DNA from: Glaciibacter superstes DSM 21135
Lineage (GTDB): Bacteria; Actinomycetota; Actinomycetes; Actinomycetales; Microbacteriaceae
Length of the DNA stretch: 64,000 nt
Reading direction: 5' to 3'
NCBI RefSeq assembly: GCF_000421145.1
Contig: NZ_ATWH01000004.1
Span: 295,626-359,625 of the forward strand
Made by a program: the position numbers and the translations under genes. Every line of letters starts with the position of its first letter. The stretch's first letter is position 1. Shown piece after piece: positions 1 to 8,459 of the stretch. The notes under the pieces were generated by a model. It did not search any database, was not told the DNA's origin, and saw only the letters and a program-made list of their open reading frames with translations.

Positions 1-815
1 TAGTTACTCGAGAACTCCTGCGAGACGAACTGGTACAGGCCGACGGCGAGCGTCTGTTTTTCCGGCGAGATGAGCACGATGCTGGCGATCACGAACTCGT
101 TGGTGGTGGCGACGAAGGAGAGCAGCGCGACGACGGCGAGGATGGGGGCGACCAGCCGCAGGATGATGGTGAAGAAGATGCGGGCATGGCCGGCGCCGTC
201 GAGTTTGGCCGCCTCGTCGATCGAGGCGGGAACGGTGTTGAAGAACCCGTACATCAGGTAGGTGTTCACGCCGAGGGCGCCGCCCAGGTAGACCATGATC
301 AGGCCGATCTGGGAGTCGAGCCCGATCAGCGGGAAGATGTCGGAGATGCCGTTCAGCAGCAGGAAGATCGCGACGACGGCCAGCAGCTGCGGAAACATCT
401 GCACCAGGACCAGCATGAGCAGTCCAGCCCGGCGTCCGTAGAACCGCATGCGGGAGAACGAGTATGCGGCGAGTGCACCGAGGAACACCGTGCCGGCCGA
501 CGTGATCGCCCCGATCATGACGGTGTTGCCGTACCAGGCCGCGTACGGCTGCTGCGGCAGGTTGAATAGGGTGATGAAGCTGCCGAGGTCGATCTGGCTG
601 AACAGGCCGTTCGCGGTGATCAGCGTGCCACCCGGATGCAGCGACGCCGACAGCACGTAGAGCAGTGGGAAGGCGGAGAACACGATCATGACGATGCCGA
701 CGAGGTGGCGCCAACCGGTGTCGCGGAACCACCGGGAGAAGCTGAATGGCCGCTTCGTCGGGATGAATCGGGCGCTGGTCACGTCGTCGCGGTTGGCGGG
801 GGCTGCACTCTGCAT
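1..815 (-). CDS. malG: Maltose-type ABC transporter permease (MalG-like), 3' end cut by window edge
   Basis: Inner-membrane permease of a CUT1-type carbohydrate importer, working with the MalF and MalE homologues encoded just upstream. About 271 residues are visible; the reading frame stays open to base 1, so the C-terminus lies outside the window. The ATG at 815 follows the malF stop codon by one base, which fixes the start and implies translational coupling. Visible features are a first membrane segment near residues 38-58, several more hydrophobic segments from about 98 onward, and the cytoplasmic EAA-loop motif EAAKLDGA at residues 201-208 that docks with the ATPase. No MalK-like ATPase is encoded in the window, so a shared ATPase elsewhere is expected. 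The sugar specificity is inferred from the neighbouring glucosidase. Confidence 0.9.
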   Translation of the reverse strand, partial: MQSAAPANRDDVTSARFIPTKRPFSFSRWFRDTGWRHLVGIVMIVFSAFPLLYVLSASLHPGGTLITANGLFSQIDLGSFITLFNLPQQPYAAWYGNTVMIGAITSAGTVFLGALAAYSFSRMRFYGRRAGLLMLVLVQMFPQLLAVVAIFLLLNGISDIFPLIGLDSQIGLIMVYLGGALGVNTYLMYGFFNTVPASIDEAAKLDGAGHARIFFTIILRLVAPILAVVALLSFVATTNEFVIASIVLISPEKQTLAVGLYQFVSQEFSSN

Positions 816-816
816 G

Positions 817-2445
817 TCAGTTCAACTCCTCTAGCGCCTTGGTCTGTCTGAAACTGATGATCGAGATGACCGCCACCAGGATGAAGATGATGATCGAGAA
901 CGCGCTGGCGAGACCGTAGTCGCGGTTCGCGCCGACAAAGGCCACCTTGTAGACCATCGAGATCAGGATGTCGGTTGCGCCAACGTTGACCCCGGCCGTG
1001 GCATCCCTCGGCCCGCCGTTGGTCAAAAAGTAGATGAGGTTGAAGTTGTTGAAGTTGAAAGCGAACGACGCGATCAGAAGCGGCGCGACCGACACCAGGA
1101 GCAGCGGCAGCTTGATCAGCCGGAACACCTGCCACGGCTTCGCACCGTCGACAGTGGCCGCTTCCTGCAGTTCGTCTGGAATGGACTGCAGCGCGCCCGT
1201 GGTCACCAGGAACATATAGGGGAAGCCCAGCCACAGGTTCACGAACAGGATGCTGAACTTGGCCAGCCACTCGTTGGTCAGCCACGGAATCTCCGCCCCG
1301 CCGAACAGCACCTGGTTGACGAAGCCGAACTGCGGGTTCAGCATGCCGGCCCACACCAGCGCTGAGAGGAAGGCCGGGAACGCGTACGGCAGGATCATGA
1401 TCACGCGGTAGACATTGCGACCGCGCATGCGCATGTTGTTGAAGACCAGCGCAAGGGCCATGCCGAGTGCAAACGTGGTGGCGACGGCGAGGAAGGCGAA
1501 GGCGAAGGTCCACAGGGTCACGCTGATCAGCGGTCCACGGATGGCCTCGGTTCCGAACGCGGTCACGAAGTTGTCGAAGCCGACCTCGACCTTCCAACCC
1601 GGCCGCAGTTCTTCGCCGTTCTCGGCGGTGAACGCTCCACTTCGGGGGTCGGCCGTGTAGACGACATCCGTTGTCGCGTTGGTCATGGTGTCGGCGGATG
1701 CATCGTAGACGAGATCTGACAGGTAAAGGTACGCGCTCGAGCCGTCTGGCGTGCGGAGGGTGCCGTCGTTCGGGTCGTCGGAGAGCGGCACAGAGAGAGC
1801 GGCGATCGCCTCCTGGTTGTTCACGATGTCGTTGAAGTTCAACGTCGTATAGCCGGGCAAGCCGATGCCAGTGCCTGCGGCATCCGTTTCAGCATCGTTC
1901 ACCCGGTGCAGCGGCGTCTCGGCGTTGCCGACGCTGATGTCGCCGTCGGGGTCGGTGACCAGGAAGCTGTACGCGCCCAACTGGTCAAGCACGGTGAGGT
2001 CGTAGGTCGCAGAGTCGGGCACCCGCTGCTGCGAGCCCACGATCAGCGCGTTGACAGCGTCTTCCTTCGTGCTGTTGTGGCCGGTGCCGTAGTTCGTGAA
2101 CGCGATGTAGCCGGAGTAGCCGACCACGAAGATCTGGAAGATCAGCAGGAAGATCAGCCCGGGAGTCAGGTACTTCGCCGGCAGTTTCTGCCTGCTGAAG
2201 TAGATCCAGTTGACGACGGCGGTGACGAAGAGCACCAGGCCGAACACCACCCAGTCCTGCTTCAGGAACAGTACGAACAGCGCATACACGCTGATCGCGT
2301 CGACGATGCCCAGCAGGAGGATCTTGAGCAGCAGGGTCTTCACCCCGACTGATGCCGCCTCGGCCATGCGCGCGGCCTGCCTCAAGCGCTTCGACTGCCT
2401 GACTGGCTCAGCGTCGCTCGTTTGTCTGGGCACCGGTGTCGTCAT
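817..2445 (-). CDS. malF: Maltose-type ABC transporter permease (MalF-like)
   Basis: Second membrane subunit of the sugar importer, 542 residues. A charged N-terminal tail (about residues 1-35) is followed by clustered hydrophobic helices, then a long extracytoplasmic loop (about residues 120-285) typical of MalF, then the permease core. The EAA-loop motif EAATVDGA lies near residue 427. The gene sits between malE (start of the operon) and malG, ending one base before malG. The stretch between malE and this gene contains a strong stem-loop (2487-2522). The family assignment is firm; the transported sugar (maltose or maltodextrin) is inferred from the divergent GH13 glucosidase. Confidence 0.9.
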   Translation of the reverse strand: MTTPVPRQTSDAEPVRQSKRLRQAARMAEAASVGVKTLLLKILLLGIVDAISVYALFVLFLKQDWVVFGLVLFVTAVVNWIYFSRQKLPAKYLTPGLIFLLIFQIFVVGYSGYIAFTNYGTGHNSTKEDAVNALIVGSQQRVPDSATYDLTVLDQLGAYSFLVTDPDGDISVGNAETPLHRVNDAETDAAGTGIGLPGYTTLNFNDIVNNQEAIAALSVPLSDDPNDGTLRTPDGSSAYLYLSDLVYDASADTMTNATTDVVYTADPRSGAFTAENGEELRPGWKVEVGFDNFVTAFGTEAIRGPLISVTLWTFAFAFLAVATTFALGMALALVFNNMRMRGRNVYRVIMILPYAFPAFLSALVWAGMLNPQFGFVNQVLFGGAEIPWLTNEWLAKFSILFVNLWLGFPYMFLVTTGALQSIPDELQEAATVDGAKPWQVFRLIKLPLLLVSVAPLLIASFAFNFNNFNLIYFLTNGGPRDATAGVNVGATDILISMVYKVAFVGANRDYGLASAFSIIIFILVAVISIISFRQTKALEELN

Positions 2446-2486
2446 CGTTGTCGTCCCTGTGTCGCGTTTGTGGTCGTGGTCGTGGT

Positions 2487-2522
2487 GAACCGCCCGGCCT
2501 CGCGCTGGAGTCCGGGCGGTTC
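2487..2522 (-). promoter_or_regulatory. Intra-operon stem-loop between malE and malF
   Basis: The arms GAACCGCCCGG (2487-2497) and CCGGGCGGTTC (2512-2522) are perfectly complementary over 11 bp around a 14-nt loop, 8 bp past the malE stop. There is no clear U-run, so it is more likely a partial terminator or an mRNA-stabilising hairpin that raises binding-protein expression above that of the permeases, as happens at malE-malF junctions in other bacteria. That role is inferred. Confidence 0.65.
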
Positions 2523-2530
2523 GGCCGTTA

Positions 2531-3769
2531 CTACTTGATGGCGGCCTGGATGTCGCCGGTCATCTTCTGCCAGAGCTGCGCCGGGTCGCCCTCGCCGGAG
2601 ATGATCGCGGCTTCGGTGACACCCCAGAACTGCCAGACCTTGCCCATCTGCGGAATGTTCGGCATTGGAACGGCGTCAGCTGCAACGGCACCGAATCCCG
2701 CGGTGATCGGGTCGGAGCTCGCCGCCTCGAATGCCGAGGTGAGCGCCGGGGCGCGGCCGCCGACCTCATAGAGGGCGGTCTGCACGTCTTCTGAGCCGAT
2801 GTAGTTCACGAGGAACTCGTTGGCCGCAAGCGCGTTCTTGGTCTTGGCACTGACCACGAAGCCCTGAACGCCGACGAACGGTTGCGCAGCGGCGCCGCCC
2901 GCAGACGGAATTGGGTCGACCGCGACGTCGATGCCGGCCTTCTGGGCATCCGGCACGTTCCACGGCCCGGTGATGAAGAAGGGCGAAGCGCCCGCGTTGA
3001 ACTTCTCCTTGGCAATATCACCGGTGACGTTGACGCTGAGGTGTCCTGCGGCACCCTCCTGGGCGAGCCAGGCGGCGAACGCTTCGCCGCCGGCGTTGCC
3101 GACGATGAGGTCTTCGGGGTTGTAGCTTCCATCGGCGTTGGTGCCGAAGACCGGGGCGCCGAACGACGTCTGGAACGGGTAGAGGTGGAACGGGTCGGAC
3201 TCCGGCCCGACCTGCACGAGGAACGGGAACTCCGTGCCGGCTGCCGTGCCGGCCGCGATCATCTCGTCGTAGCTGGCCGGTGCGTTCGGTGCGAGCGCCG
3301 TGTTGCGCAGCAGGGCGATGTTCTCGATGGAGTACGGAACACCGTAGGTCTTGCCTTCGTAGCTCATGGCAGTGACGGCGACCGGCTCGTAGTCCGCGGC
3401 GGTGTCACCGAGTTCAACCGGCTGCACAACTCCGTTGGTGACGAAGTTGCCAAGCCAGTCGTGTGCCGCGATGGAGATATCGGGCCCCTTGCCGGTCGGC
3501 ACCTGCGCGATGAGTTCTTCCTGGATCTTGCCGAAGTCCTTCTGCACGAGCTTGACCTTCACGCCGGATTCTTCGGTGAACGCGGCGGCGGCATCCTTGA
3601 GCACGGCGGCGCGGTCGGCGTCGACCCACACTGTCAGTGCGCTGGAGGCGGAGTCGGAATCGCCGCTCCCGCCGGTTGAACCGCCGGCTGAGCAACCGGC
3701 CAGGGCAACGGATGCGACGGCCATCACTGCACCGGCAGCGAGGAGGCCTTTCTTCTTCTTCACCAGCAT
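2531..3769 (-). CDS. malE: Maltose/maltodextrin-binding lipoprotein (MalE-like)
   Basis: Extracellular solute-binding protein of the sugar importer, 412 residues. The start chosen (ATG 3769) gives a lysine-rich n-region, a hydrophobic core and a lipobox ending VALAGC with the lipidated Cys at residue 26; a GAAAGG ribosome-binding site lies about 8 bases upstream. The open frame extends far upstream, but that stretch lies over the promoter and the divergent glucosidase and is not coding. After the lipobox comes a Gly/Ser linker and a family 1 solute-binding fold. It is the first gene of malE-malF-malG and is preceded by a promoter with a LacI-type operator at the transcription start. Confidence 0.92.
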   Translation of the reverse strand: MLVKKKKGLLAAGAVMAVASVALAGCSAGGSTGGSGDSDSASSALTVWVDADRAAVLKDAAAAFTEESGVKVKLVQKDFGKIQEELIAQVPTGKGPDISIAAHDWLGNFVTNGVVQPVELGDTAADYEPVAVTAMSYEGKTYGVPYSIENIALLRNTALAPNAPASYDEMIAAGTAAGTEFPFLVQVGPESDPFHLYPFQTSFGAPVFGTNADGSYNPEDLIVGNAGGEAFAAWLAQEGAAGHLSVNVTGDIAKEKFNAGASPFFITGPWNVPDAQKAGIDVAVDPIPSAGGAAAQPFVGVQGFVVSAKTKNALAANEFLVNYIGSEDVQTALYEVGGRAPALTSAFEAASSDPITAGFGAVAADAVPMPNIPQMGKVWQFWGVTEAAIISGEGDPAQLWQKMTGDIQAAIK

Positions 3770-3802
3770 TGGTGTGAGCCTTTCGTGGGAGCGCCAACAG
3801 AA

Positions 3803-3818
3803 TTGCAAGCGATTACAT
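3803..3818. promoter_or_regulatory. LacI-family operator at the malE promoter
   Basis: The sequence TTGCAAGCGATTACAT has the partial dyad and central CG of LacI/GalR-type operators (pattern TGNAANCGNTTNCA). It overlaps the expected malE transcription start, 34 bases before the ATG, a position suited to repression. A LacI-type regulator gene lies at 10469-11485; whether that protein binds here is inferred. Confidence 0.7.
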
Positions 3819-3846
3819 GTATAGCTGCTCAATTCTCGATTGACAA
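3818..3846 (-). promoter_or_regulatory. malE promoter (-35 TTGTCA, -10 TATACA)
   Basis: On the minus strand TTGTCA (3846-3841) is followed after exactly 17 bases by TATACA (3823-3818), a good vegetative sigma-70 promoter. The start point would fall near 3811, inside the operator at 3803-3818. Confidence 0.65.
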
Positions 3847-3902
3847 CTCGCGGAACGGCAATCGAGAACAGTTCGTGACCCCTCGAAAGAGGGAGGGACA
3901 AA

Positions 3903-3916
3903 TGCAACCGCTTCCA
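3903..3916. promoter_or_regulatory. Second LacI-family operator, upstream of the GH13 gene
   Basis: TGCAACCGCTTCCA matches the same operator pattern as the site at 3803-3818 and lies 31 bases before the GH13 start codon. A possible -10 element TAATGT (3934-3939) would put the transcript start next to the ATG, so the mRNA may be leaderless. The two sites suggest joint control of the divergent import and hydrolysis genes. Confidence 0.55.
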
Positions 3917-3946
3917 CTTCGGTCCGAATGCCGTAATGTGTGAGGC

Positions 3947-5704
3947 ATGACGAGCCCCGACATTGACACCCAGACCCTGGCCGGCACCGAACGCGCGACA
4001 GAGGCCGACGCGACCGGCACGGCTACCGGCACCGCGGCCGGCACCGAGTGGTGGCGCACCGCCGTGATCTACCAGATCTATCCCCGGTCGTTCGCCGACG
4101 CTGACGGCGACGGCATGGGCGACCTCCCCGGCATCACGCACCGGCTGCCCGCGCTCCGCGAACTGGGCGTCGATGCCATCTGGTTGTCCCCCTTCTACAC
4201 CTCGCCGCAGCGCGATGCCGGCTACGACGTCGCCGACTACTGCGACGTCGACCCCCGATTCGGAACGCTGGCCGACTTCGACCTGATGCAGGGCGCTGCG
4301 CATGATCTCGGCATCCGGGTCATCGTCGACCTGGTTCCCAACCATTCGTCGAGCGATCACCGCTGGTTCCAGGCGGCCCTGGCCGCCGCGCCGGGCAGCG
4401 AGGAACGCGGCCGGTACGTATTCCGTGACGGCAGGGGCGACAACGGCGAGCTGCCGCCGAACAACTGGGAGTCGGTGTTCGGCGGCCTCGCCTGGACCCG
4501 CGTCACCGAGGCAGATGGAGCTCCCGGCCAGTGGTACCTGCACCTCTTCGACAGCACCCAGCCCGACTTCGACTGGTCTAACCCGTGGGTGCGGGAGCAG
4601 TTCCGCGACGTGCTGCGGTTCTGGCTCGACCGCGGCGTTGATGGTTTCCGGGTGGATGTCGCGCACGGCATGGTCAAAGCAGACGGGCTCCCCGACTACA
4701 CCCCCGCAGTCGAGGGCGGAAGCATGGGCGGCGGCTCAGCAACCCTGGAACCCGGTATCAGTGTTGAGCCCCCGGAGCCCGCACCGTATTGGGCGCAGGA
4801 GGGTGTGCACGACATCTACCGCGACTGGCGCCTGCTCCTCGACGAATACCCTGGCGACCGCATCCTGGCGGCTGAGGCGTGGGTCGACCCGCTCGCCCGC
4901 GTGGCCAAGTGGGTGCGACCAGACGAGATGCACCAGGCGTTCAACTTCGCCTATCTCGAGACGCCATGGTCTGCACCGGCGCTGCGCAGCGTCATCGACG
5001 ACTCGCTTGACGCGTTCAGCTCGGTCGGCGCCCCGAGCACGTGGGTGCTCTCCAACCACGACGTTGTGCGCCACGCCTCGCGCCTCGCCCTCACCGCAGA
5101 GAATCTGCAGGGTCATGGCATCGGCCCGAAGACCGTCGGCCTTCCAGACCCGGTCGTCGGTCTGCGCCGTGCACGCGCCGCGAGCATGCTCATGCTGTCG
5201 TTGCCCGGATCGAGCTACATCTACCAGGGCGAAGAACTCGGGCTGCCAGAGGTCGTCGACCTTCCGGACTCCGCACGTCAGGATCCGACCTGGTTCCGCA
5301 CCAACGGCGAACGATACGGCCGTGACGGATGCCGCGTGCCGATCCCATGGGAAGCCGCCGCTCCGTCGTACGGCTTCGGTCCGACTACGGCCAGCTGGCT
5401 CCCCCAGCCTGCCGAGTGGGCAGCTCTCGCCCGCGACGTGCAGGAGGGTGCTGACGGGTCAACGCTCGAGCTGTACAAGCTCGCCCTGCGGCTGCGCCGT
5501 GAGCACGCGCTCGGGCTCGGCGCCGTTGACTGGCTGGACGGCTTCGGCGACGAGGTCGTTGCGCTCCGGAACGGCGACGTGACCGTGATCGCGAACGCCG
5601 GTGCGGCACCCGTCGACCTGCCGGATGGCGACGTGCTGCTGGCCAGCGGGCCACTCGACGGGCGCAGCCTGCCCGGCGACACCACGGTCTGGCTGCGCGC
5701 GTAA
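3947..5704 (+). CDS. GH13 alpha-glucosidase (oligo-1,6-/maltase type)
   Basis: Cytoplasmic glycoside hydrolase of 585 residues that would release glucose from imported maltose or isomalto-oligosaccharides. There is no signal peptide. After a Thr/Ala-rich leader of about 28 residues comes the barrel start (VIYQIYPRSF), then the conserved blocks: DLVPNHSS, GFRVDVAH carrying the nucleophile Asp near residue 236, AAEAW with the acid/base Glu near 309, and LSNHD near 370 with the third catalytic Asp. The short loop after DLVPNHSS favours alpha-glucosidase over amylase. It is divergent from malE-F-G and shares their operators. The exact linkage preference cannot be read from sequence alone. Confidence 0.92.
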   Translation: MTSPDIDTQTLAGTERATEADATGTATGTAAGTEWWRTAVIYQIYPRSFADADGDGMGDLPGITHRLPALRELGVDAIWLSPFYTSPQRDAGYDVADYCDVDPRFGTLADFDLMQGAAHDLGIRVIVDLVPNHSSSDHRWFQAALAAAPGSEERGRYVFRDGRGDNGELPPNNWESVFGGLAWTRVTEADGAPGQWYLHLFDSTQPDFDWSNPWVREQFRDVLRFWLDRGVDGFRVDVAHGMVKADGLPDYTPAVEGGSMGGGSATLEPGISVEPPEPAPYWAQEGVHDIYRDWRLLLDEYPGDRILAAEAWVDPLARVAKWVRPDEMHQAFNFAYLETPWSAPALRSVIDDSLDAFSSVGAPSTWVLSNHDVVRHASRLALTAENLQGHGIGPKTVGLPDPVVGLRRARAASMLMLSLPGSSYIYQGEELGLPEVVDLPDSARQDPTWFRTNGERYGRDGCRVPIPWEAAAPSYGFGPTTASWLPQPAEWAALARDVQEGADGSTLELYKLALRLRREHALGLGAVDWLDGFGDEVVALRNGDVTVIANAGAAPVDLPDGDVLLASGPLDGRSLPGDTTVWLRA

Positions 5705-5710
5705 CCGCAC

Positions 5711-5740
5711 AGCACCTATCCTCACAGCACCTATCCTCAC
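5711..5740. repeat. Perfect 15-bp tandem duplication
   Basis: AGCACCTATCCTCAC occurs twice head to tail in the short gap between the GH13 gene and the (p)ppGpp synthetase gene. It looks like a recent slippage product. Confidence 0.85.
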
Positions 5741-5782
5741 AGCGACGCTCGCTACCATCAATTTCATGCCGAAGGTGATGAT

Positions 5783-6547
5783 GTGAGCGAGTCCGTGCGC
5801 GAGACGGAGACCGACAATCAGGGTGACCTGCGCGACCTCAGGAACGAGATCACGCGGTTCATGATGTCGTACAAGTTCGCGATCGACGAGGTGATGACCA
5901 AGGTCAACATTCTCAAGGAGGAGTTCGCGTCGATCCACGAGTACAGCCCGATCGAGCACGTCAACTCTCGCCTGAAGTCACCGGAGAACATTCTGGCGAA
6001 GGCGGGGCGCAAGGGATGCCGACTGGACCTCGACGACATCCGGGAGCAGATTCAGGACATCGCCGGGGTGCGCATCACCTGCAGCTTCATCACCGACACC
6101 TATCGCATCCGCGACATGCTGATGAACCAGACCGACATCACGGTGCTCGAGGTGAAGGACTATATCGCGGAGCCGAAGGAGAACGGGTACCAAAGCCTGC
6201 ACCTCATCGTTGCGGTTCCGGTGTTCATGTCAGACCGGGTGCAAAAGGTCACGGTCGAAGTGCAGATCCCCACCATCGCGATGGACTTCTGGGCCAGCCT
6301 CGAGCACAAGATCTACTACAAGTACGACGGCACGGTTCCGCCTGAGCTGCTGATCGACCTCAAGCAGGCAGCGGATGCCGCCGGCCGGCTCGACGTGCAG
6401 ATGGAACGGCTGCACGACCAGGTCGTCGCCCTCGGGGCCGAGCGCACAACAGACGACGAGGCCCAACGCATCCGTGGCCTGCCCCACCTGCCGCTCAGCA
6501 GCGAGCTGCTTGCCGCTTTCGCACGTGGCGGTGCCGGCCGCGCCTGA
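5783..6547 (+). CDS. Small alarmone synthetase, RelA/SpoT domain (RelQ-like)
   Basis: Predicted GTP pyrophosphokinase of 254 residues making (p)ppGpp. It contains only the synthetase domain: no HD hydrolase, TGS or ACT regions. Visible family marks are KSPENILAKAGRKG, the substrate-proximal GVRITCSF region, and a PKENGYQSLH motif (about residues 133-142) with the Tyr that stacks on GTP. The C-terminal third is helical and charged. The start is a GTG with GAAGG seven bases upstream. It converges with the M23 peptidase gene (31-bp gap). The length fits the small alarmone synthetase class. Hydrolysis must be done by another enzyme. Confidence 0.88.
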   Translation: MSESVRETETDNQGDLRDLRNEITRFMMSYKFAIDEVMTKVNILKEEFASIHEYSPIEHVNSRLKSPENILAKAGRKGCRLDLDDIREQIQDIAGVRITCSFITDTYRIRDMLMNQTDITVLEVKDYIAEPKENGYQSLHLIVAVPVFMSDRVQKVTVEVQIPTIAMDFWASLEHKIYYKYDGTVPPELLIDLKQAADAAGRLDVQMERLHDQVVALGAERTTDDEAQRIRGLPHLPLSSELLAAFARGGAGRA

Positions 6548-6578
6548 GGCGGTTTGTGCGGGTGCGGCGAGCTGATGC

Positions 6579-8216
6579 TCAGTTGACGTTGGCGTACAGC
6601 CACTCGAGCGGGTCGACCTTGTTGCCGGCCTTGCCACCGATGCGGATCTCGAAGTGCAGGTGCGGCCCGGTCGACATGCCGGTTGTGCCGGTCGATCCGA
6701 TGACCTGGCCGACCTTGACGACGTCGCCGGTCTTGAACTTCATCGAGCCGTGCTGCATGTGAGCGTAGACACTCGAGACGGGCTTGCCGTCGATCATGTG
6801 ATCGATGATCATGTGCACGCCGAGGCTGCCTTCGCCGTCATCGGCAAGGCTGACGACTCCGTCTGAAATGGCCTGGATGGGAGCGCCGAGACCGGGGTTG
6901 AAGTCCTGCCCGCCGTGGTCTGATGAGCAGCCGGAGCAGTCGCGAAAGCCGAAGTGGTCACCGATGTGCACGCCCACGGCGAATGGCCACTGGATCGTGC
7001 CGTTGGGGTTGTTGGTGAAGGTGCCTTCCAGGCGGATGCCGCTGGCTGCAGCGACCTCTGCGATGGACTTCGACTCGTACCCATCGCGCTGTACGGAGAT
7101 AGTGTCGGTTCCTCCGGCAATGTCGAGCGACTGGGCCGGTTCGGAGTCCACCGGCTGCAGTGCCTCGTGGGCAGCGGCCTCGACGTCAGATGACGACAGC
7201 AGCGCTTCAGCCGGAAGTGACGTGGCGACAGCCATCAGCAGGGCGAATGACATTGCTGCCAGGGTGACGCCCTTGGCAGCAAGCCTGCGGGCGCCTTTCT
7301 TGGTTGCACCGGACTTGGCGGCGGCCGGCTGCGTTGGAACGCGAGCGGAGGTCGTCGGCACAAACGGCTTACGGGGCGGCTGAGAGTTAGAGGACTGCTT
7401 CGCGTCATCGGCCCACGACGAGGCAGAGTCCGTGCCGGCTGGTGCGAGCGGGATCTCGGGCGATGTGAAGAGATCGCGCTCGCCTGGTTCGGTGAGCGGC
7501 GCGTCGGCAGTCGAATCCGCGGCCGTGCGGTTGCCGCGCAGGCTTGCCCGCGTGGGAAGCGGAATCTCGGCTGAAGTTGTGGGCCCACCGAGCCCGGTGA
7601 GCAGCTGGTCGAAGTCGGAGACGGATGCCTCAGGCACGGATGTGCGTGCCACAACATCGCGGAGCACGGCTTCGCGTGGCTCACTAGCAGCGGGCTCGAG
7701 CAGAACGGGCTCGAGATCTGGCAGCCTCAACTCGGCGACGATGGTGTTGGCGGCTGGTGCGGTGAGTCCCTGCCCCACTCCTGCAGCGGGCACCAGCGCG
7801 GGGACGATCTCAGCGTCAGTGGCCACTGCAGGCACGACCACGGCAGACAGGAACTCGGCAGGGACGATCTCGGCGGGAGCGATCTCGGCGCTGATAACCG
7901 CAGGAACGAGTTCGGCGTTAACTACTTCGGCGGCAACGGTGTCGGCCGGAACGATCTCGGCGTTCACGACCTCAGCAAGAACGACCTCAGCAGGAACAAT
8001 CTCAGCACTAACGATGTCAACGCGTACAACCCCAGCGGGCTTCAGCTCGACGGGAGCTGCCAGCTCTCCTGCTACCGCCGCGGAAATCGGTGTGGCGCCT
8101 GCCGACATCCGTTCGCGTTCACGGATCTCACGGCGAGTGAGTTGCCTGTTCGACGCGCCACTGGGGTCACTCGCATCGGACACAGGGGCGTCCGATGCGC
8201 GGGAGTGACGTGACAA
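6579..8216 (-). CDS. Membrane-anchored M23 (LytM) metallopeptidase with long repeat-rich N-terminus
   Basis: Predicted peptidoglycan endopeptidase or LytM-fold regulator, 545 residues from the TTG at 8216 (GAAAG ribosome-binding site 10 bases upstream; in-frame ATGs further upstream, e.g. 8417, lack such a site). Order of parts: a charged N-terminus with LTRREIRERER; a low-complexity stretch built on the period-5 theme AEIVP (about residues 65-145); an acidic/Pro linker; one membrane segment (about 309-332); a linker; and a C-terminal M23 domain with HGGQD near 435, YAHMQHGS near 485 and GPHLHFE near 517, the usual zinc-site motifs. The topology puts the peptidase outside. It is downstream of the inositol monophosphatase gene on the same strand. 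The function of the repeat segment is unknown. Confidence 0.85.
   Translation of the reverse strand: MSRHSRASDAPVSDASDPSGASNRQLTRREIRERERMSAGATPISAAVAGELAAPVELKPAGVVRVDIVSAEIVPAEVVLAEVVNAEIVPADTVAAEVVNAELVPAVISAEIAPAEIVPAEFLSAVVVPAVATDAEIVPALVPAAGVGQGLTAPAANTIVAELRLPDLEPVLLEPAASEPREAVLRDVVARTSVPEASVSDFDQLLTGLGGPTTSAEIPLPTRASLRGNRTAADSTADAPLTEPGERDLFTSPEIPLAPAGTDSASSWADDAKQSSNSQPPRKPFVPTTSARVPTQPAAAKSGATKKGARRLAAKGVTLAAMSFALLMAVATSLPAEALLSSSDVEAAAHEALQPVDSEPAQSLDIAGGTDTISVQRDGYESKSIAEVAAASGIRLEGTFTNNPNGTIQWPFAVGVHIGDHFGFRDCSGCSSDHGGQDFNPGLGAPIQAISDGVVSLADDGEGSLGVHMIIDHMIDGKPVSSVYAHMQHGSMKFKTGDVVKVGQVIGSTGTTGMSTGPHLHFEIRIGGKAGNKVDPLEWLYANVN
7795..8025 (-). repeat. Degenerate 15-bp coding repeat (period-5 AEIVP theme)
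   Basis: About fifteen imperfect 15-bp units inside the M23 gene encode variations of Ala-Glu-Ile/Val-Val-Pro/Asn. On the plus strand the recurring word is close to CTCAGCAGGAACGAT. The array lies in the part of the protein predicted to stay in the cytoplasm. Confidence 0.75.
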
Positions 8217-8459
8217 AGCGGCGGGTCTTTCGATGAGGGCTGACGGTAGGCTCTGACGTTGAAATTGACCTACGGCCAAAATAACGAATCGGTAAACACT
8301 AACGCGGCTGGCGCCGGATATCCAACCGAAAACGCCCTGTTGCCCCCAAAAAAGAGGGCAGCCTTGACAGGCCCTCTGGCTGGCCCAGCAACCGCATTCC
8401 GGGGTGTTGCGCATCACGACGCGGATCCTGACGGGTTGTCAACGTCGAAGGCAGTCCGT

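Noticed and set aside
3770..4666. Upstream in-frame extension of the malE frame to 711 codons
   Set aside because: It runs through the malE promoter and antisense to the GH13 gene; the lipobox and ribosome-binding site fix the start at 3769.
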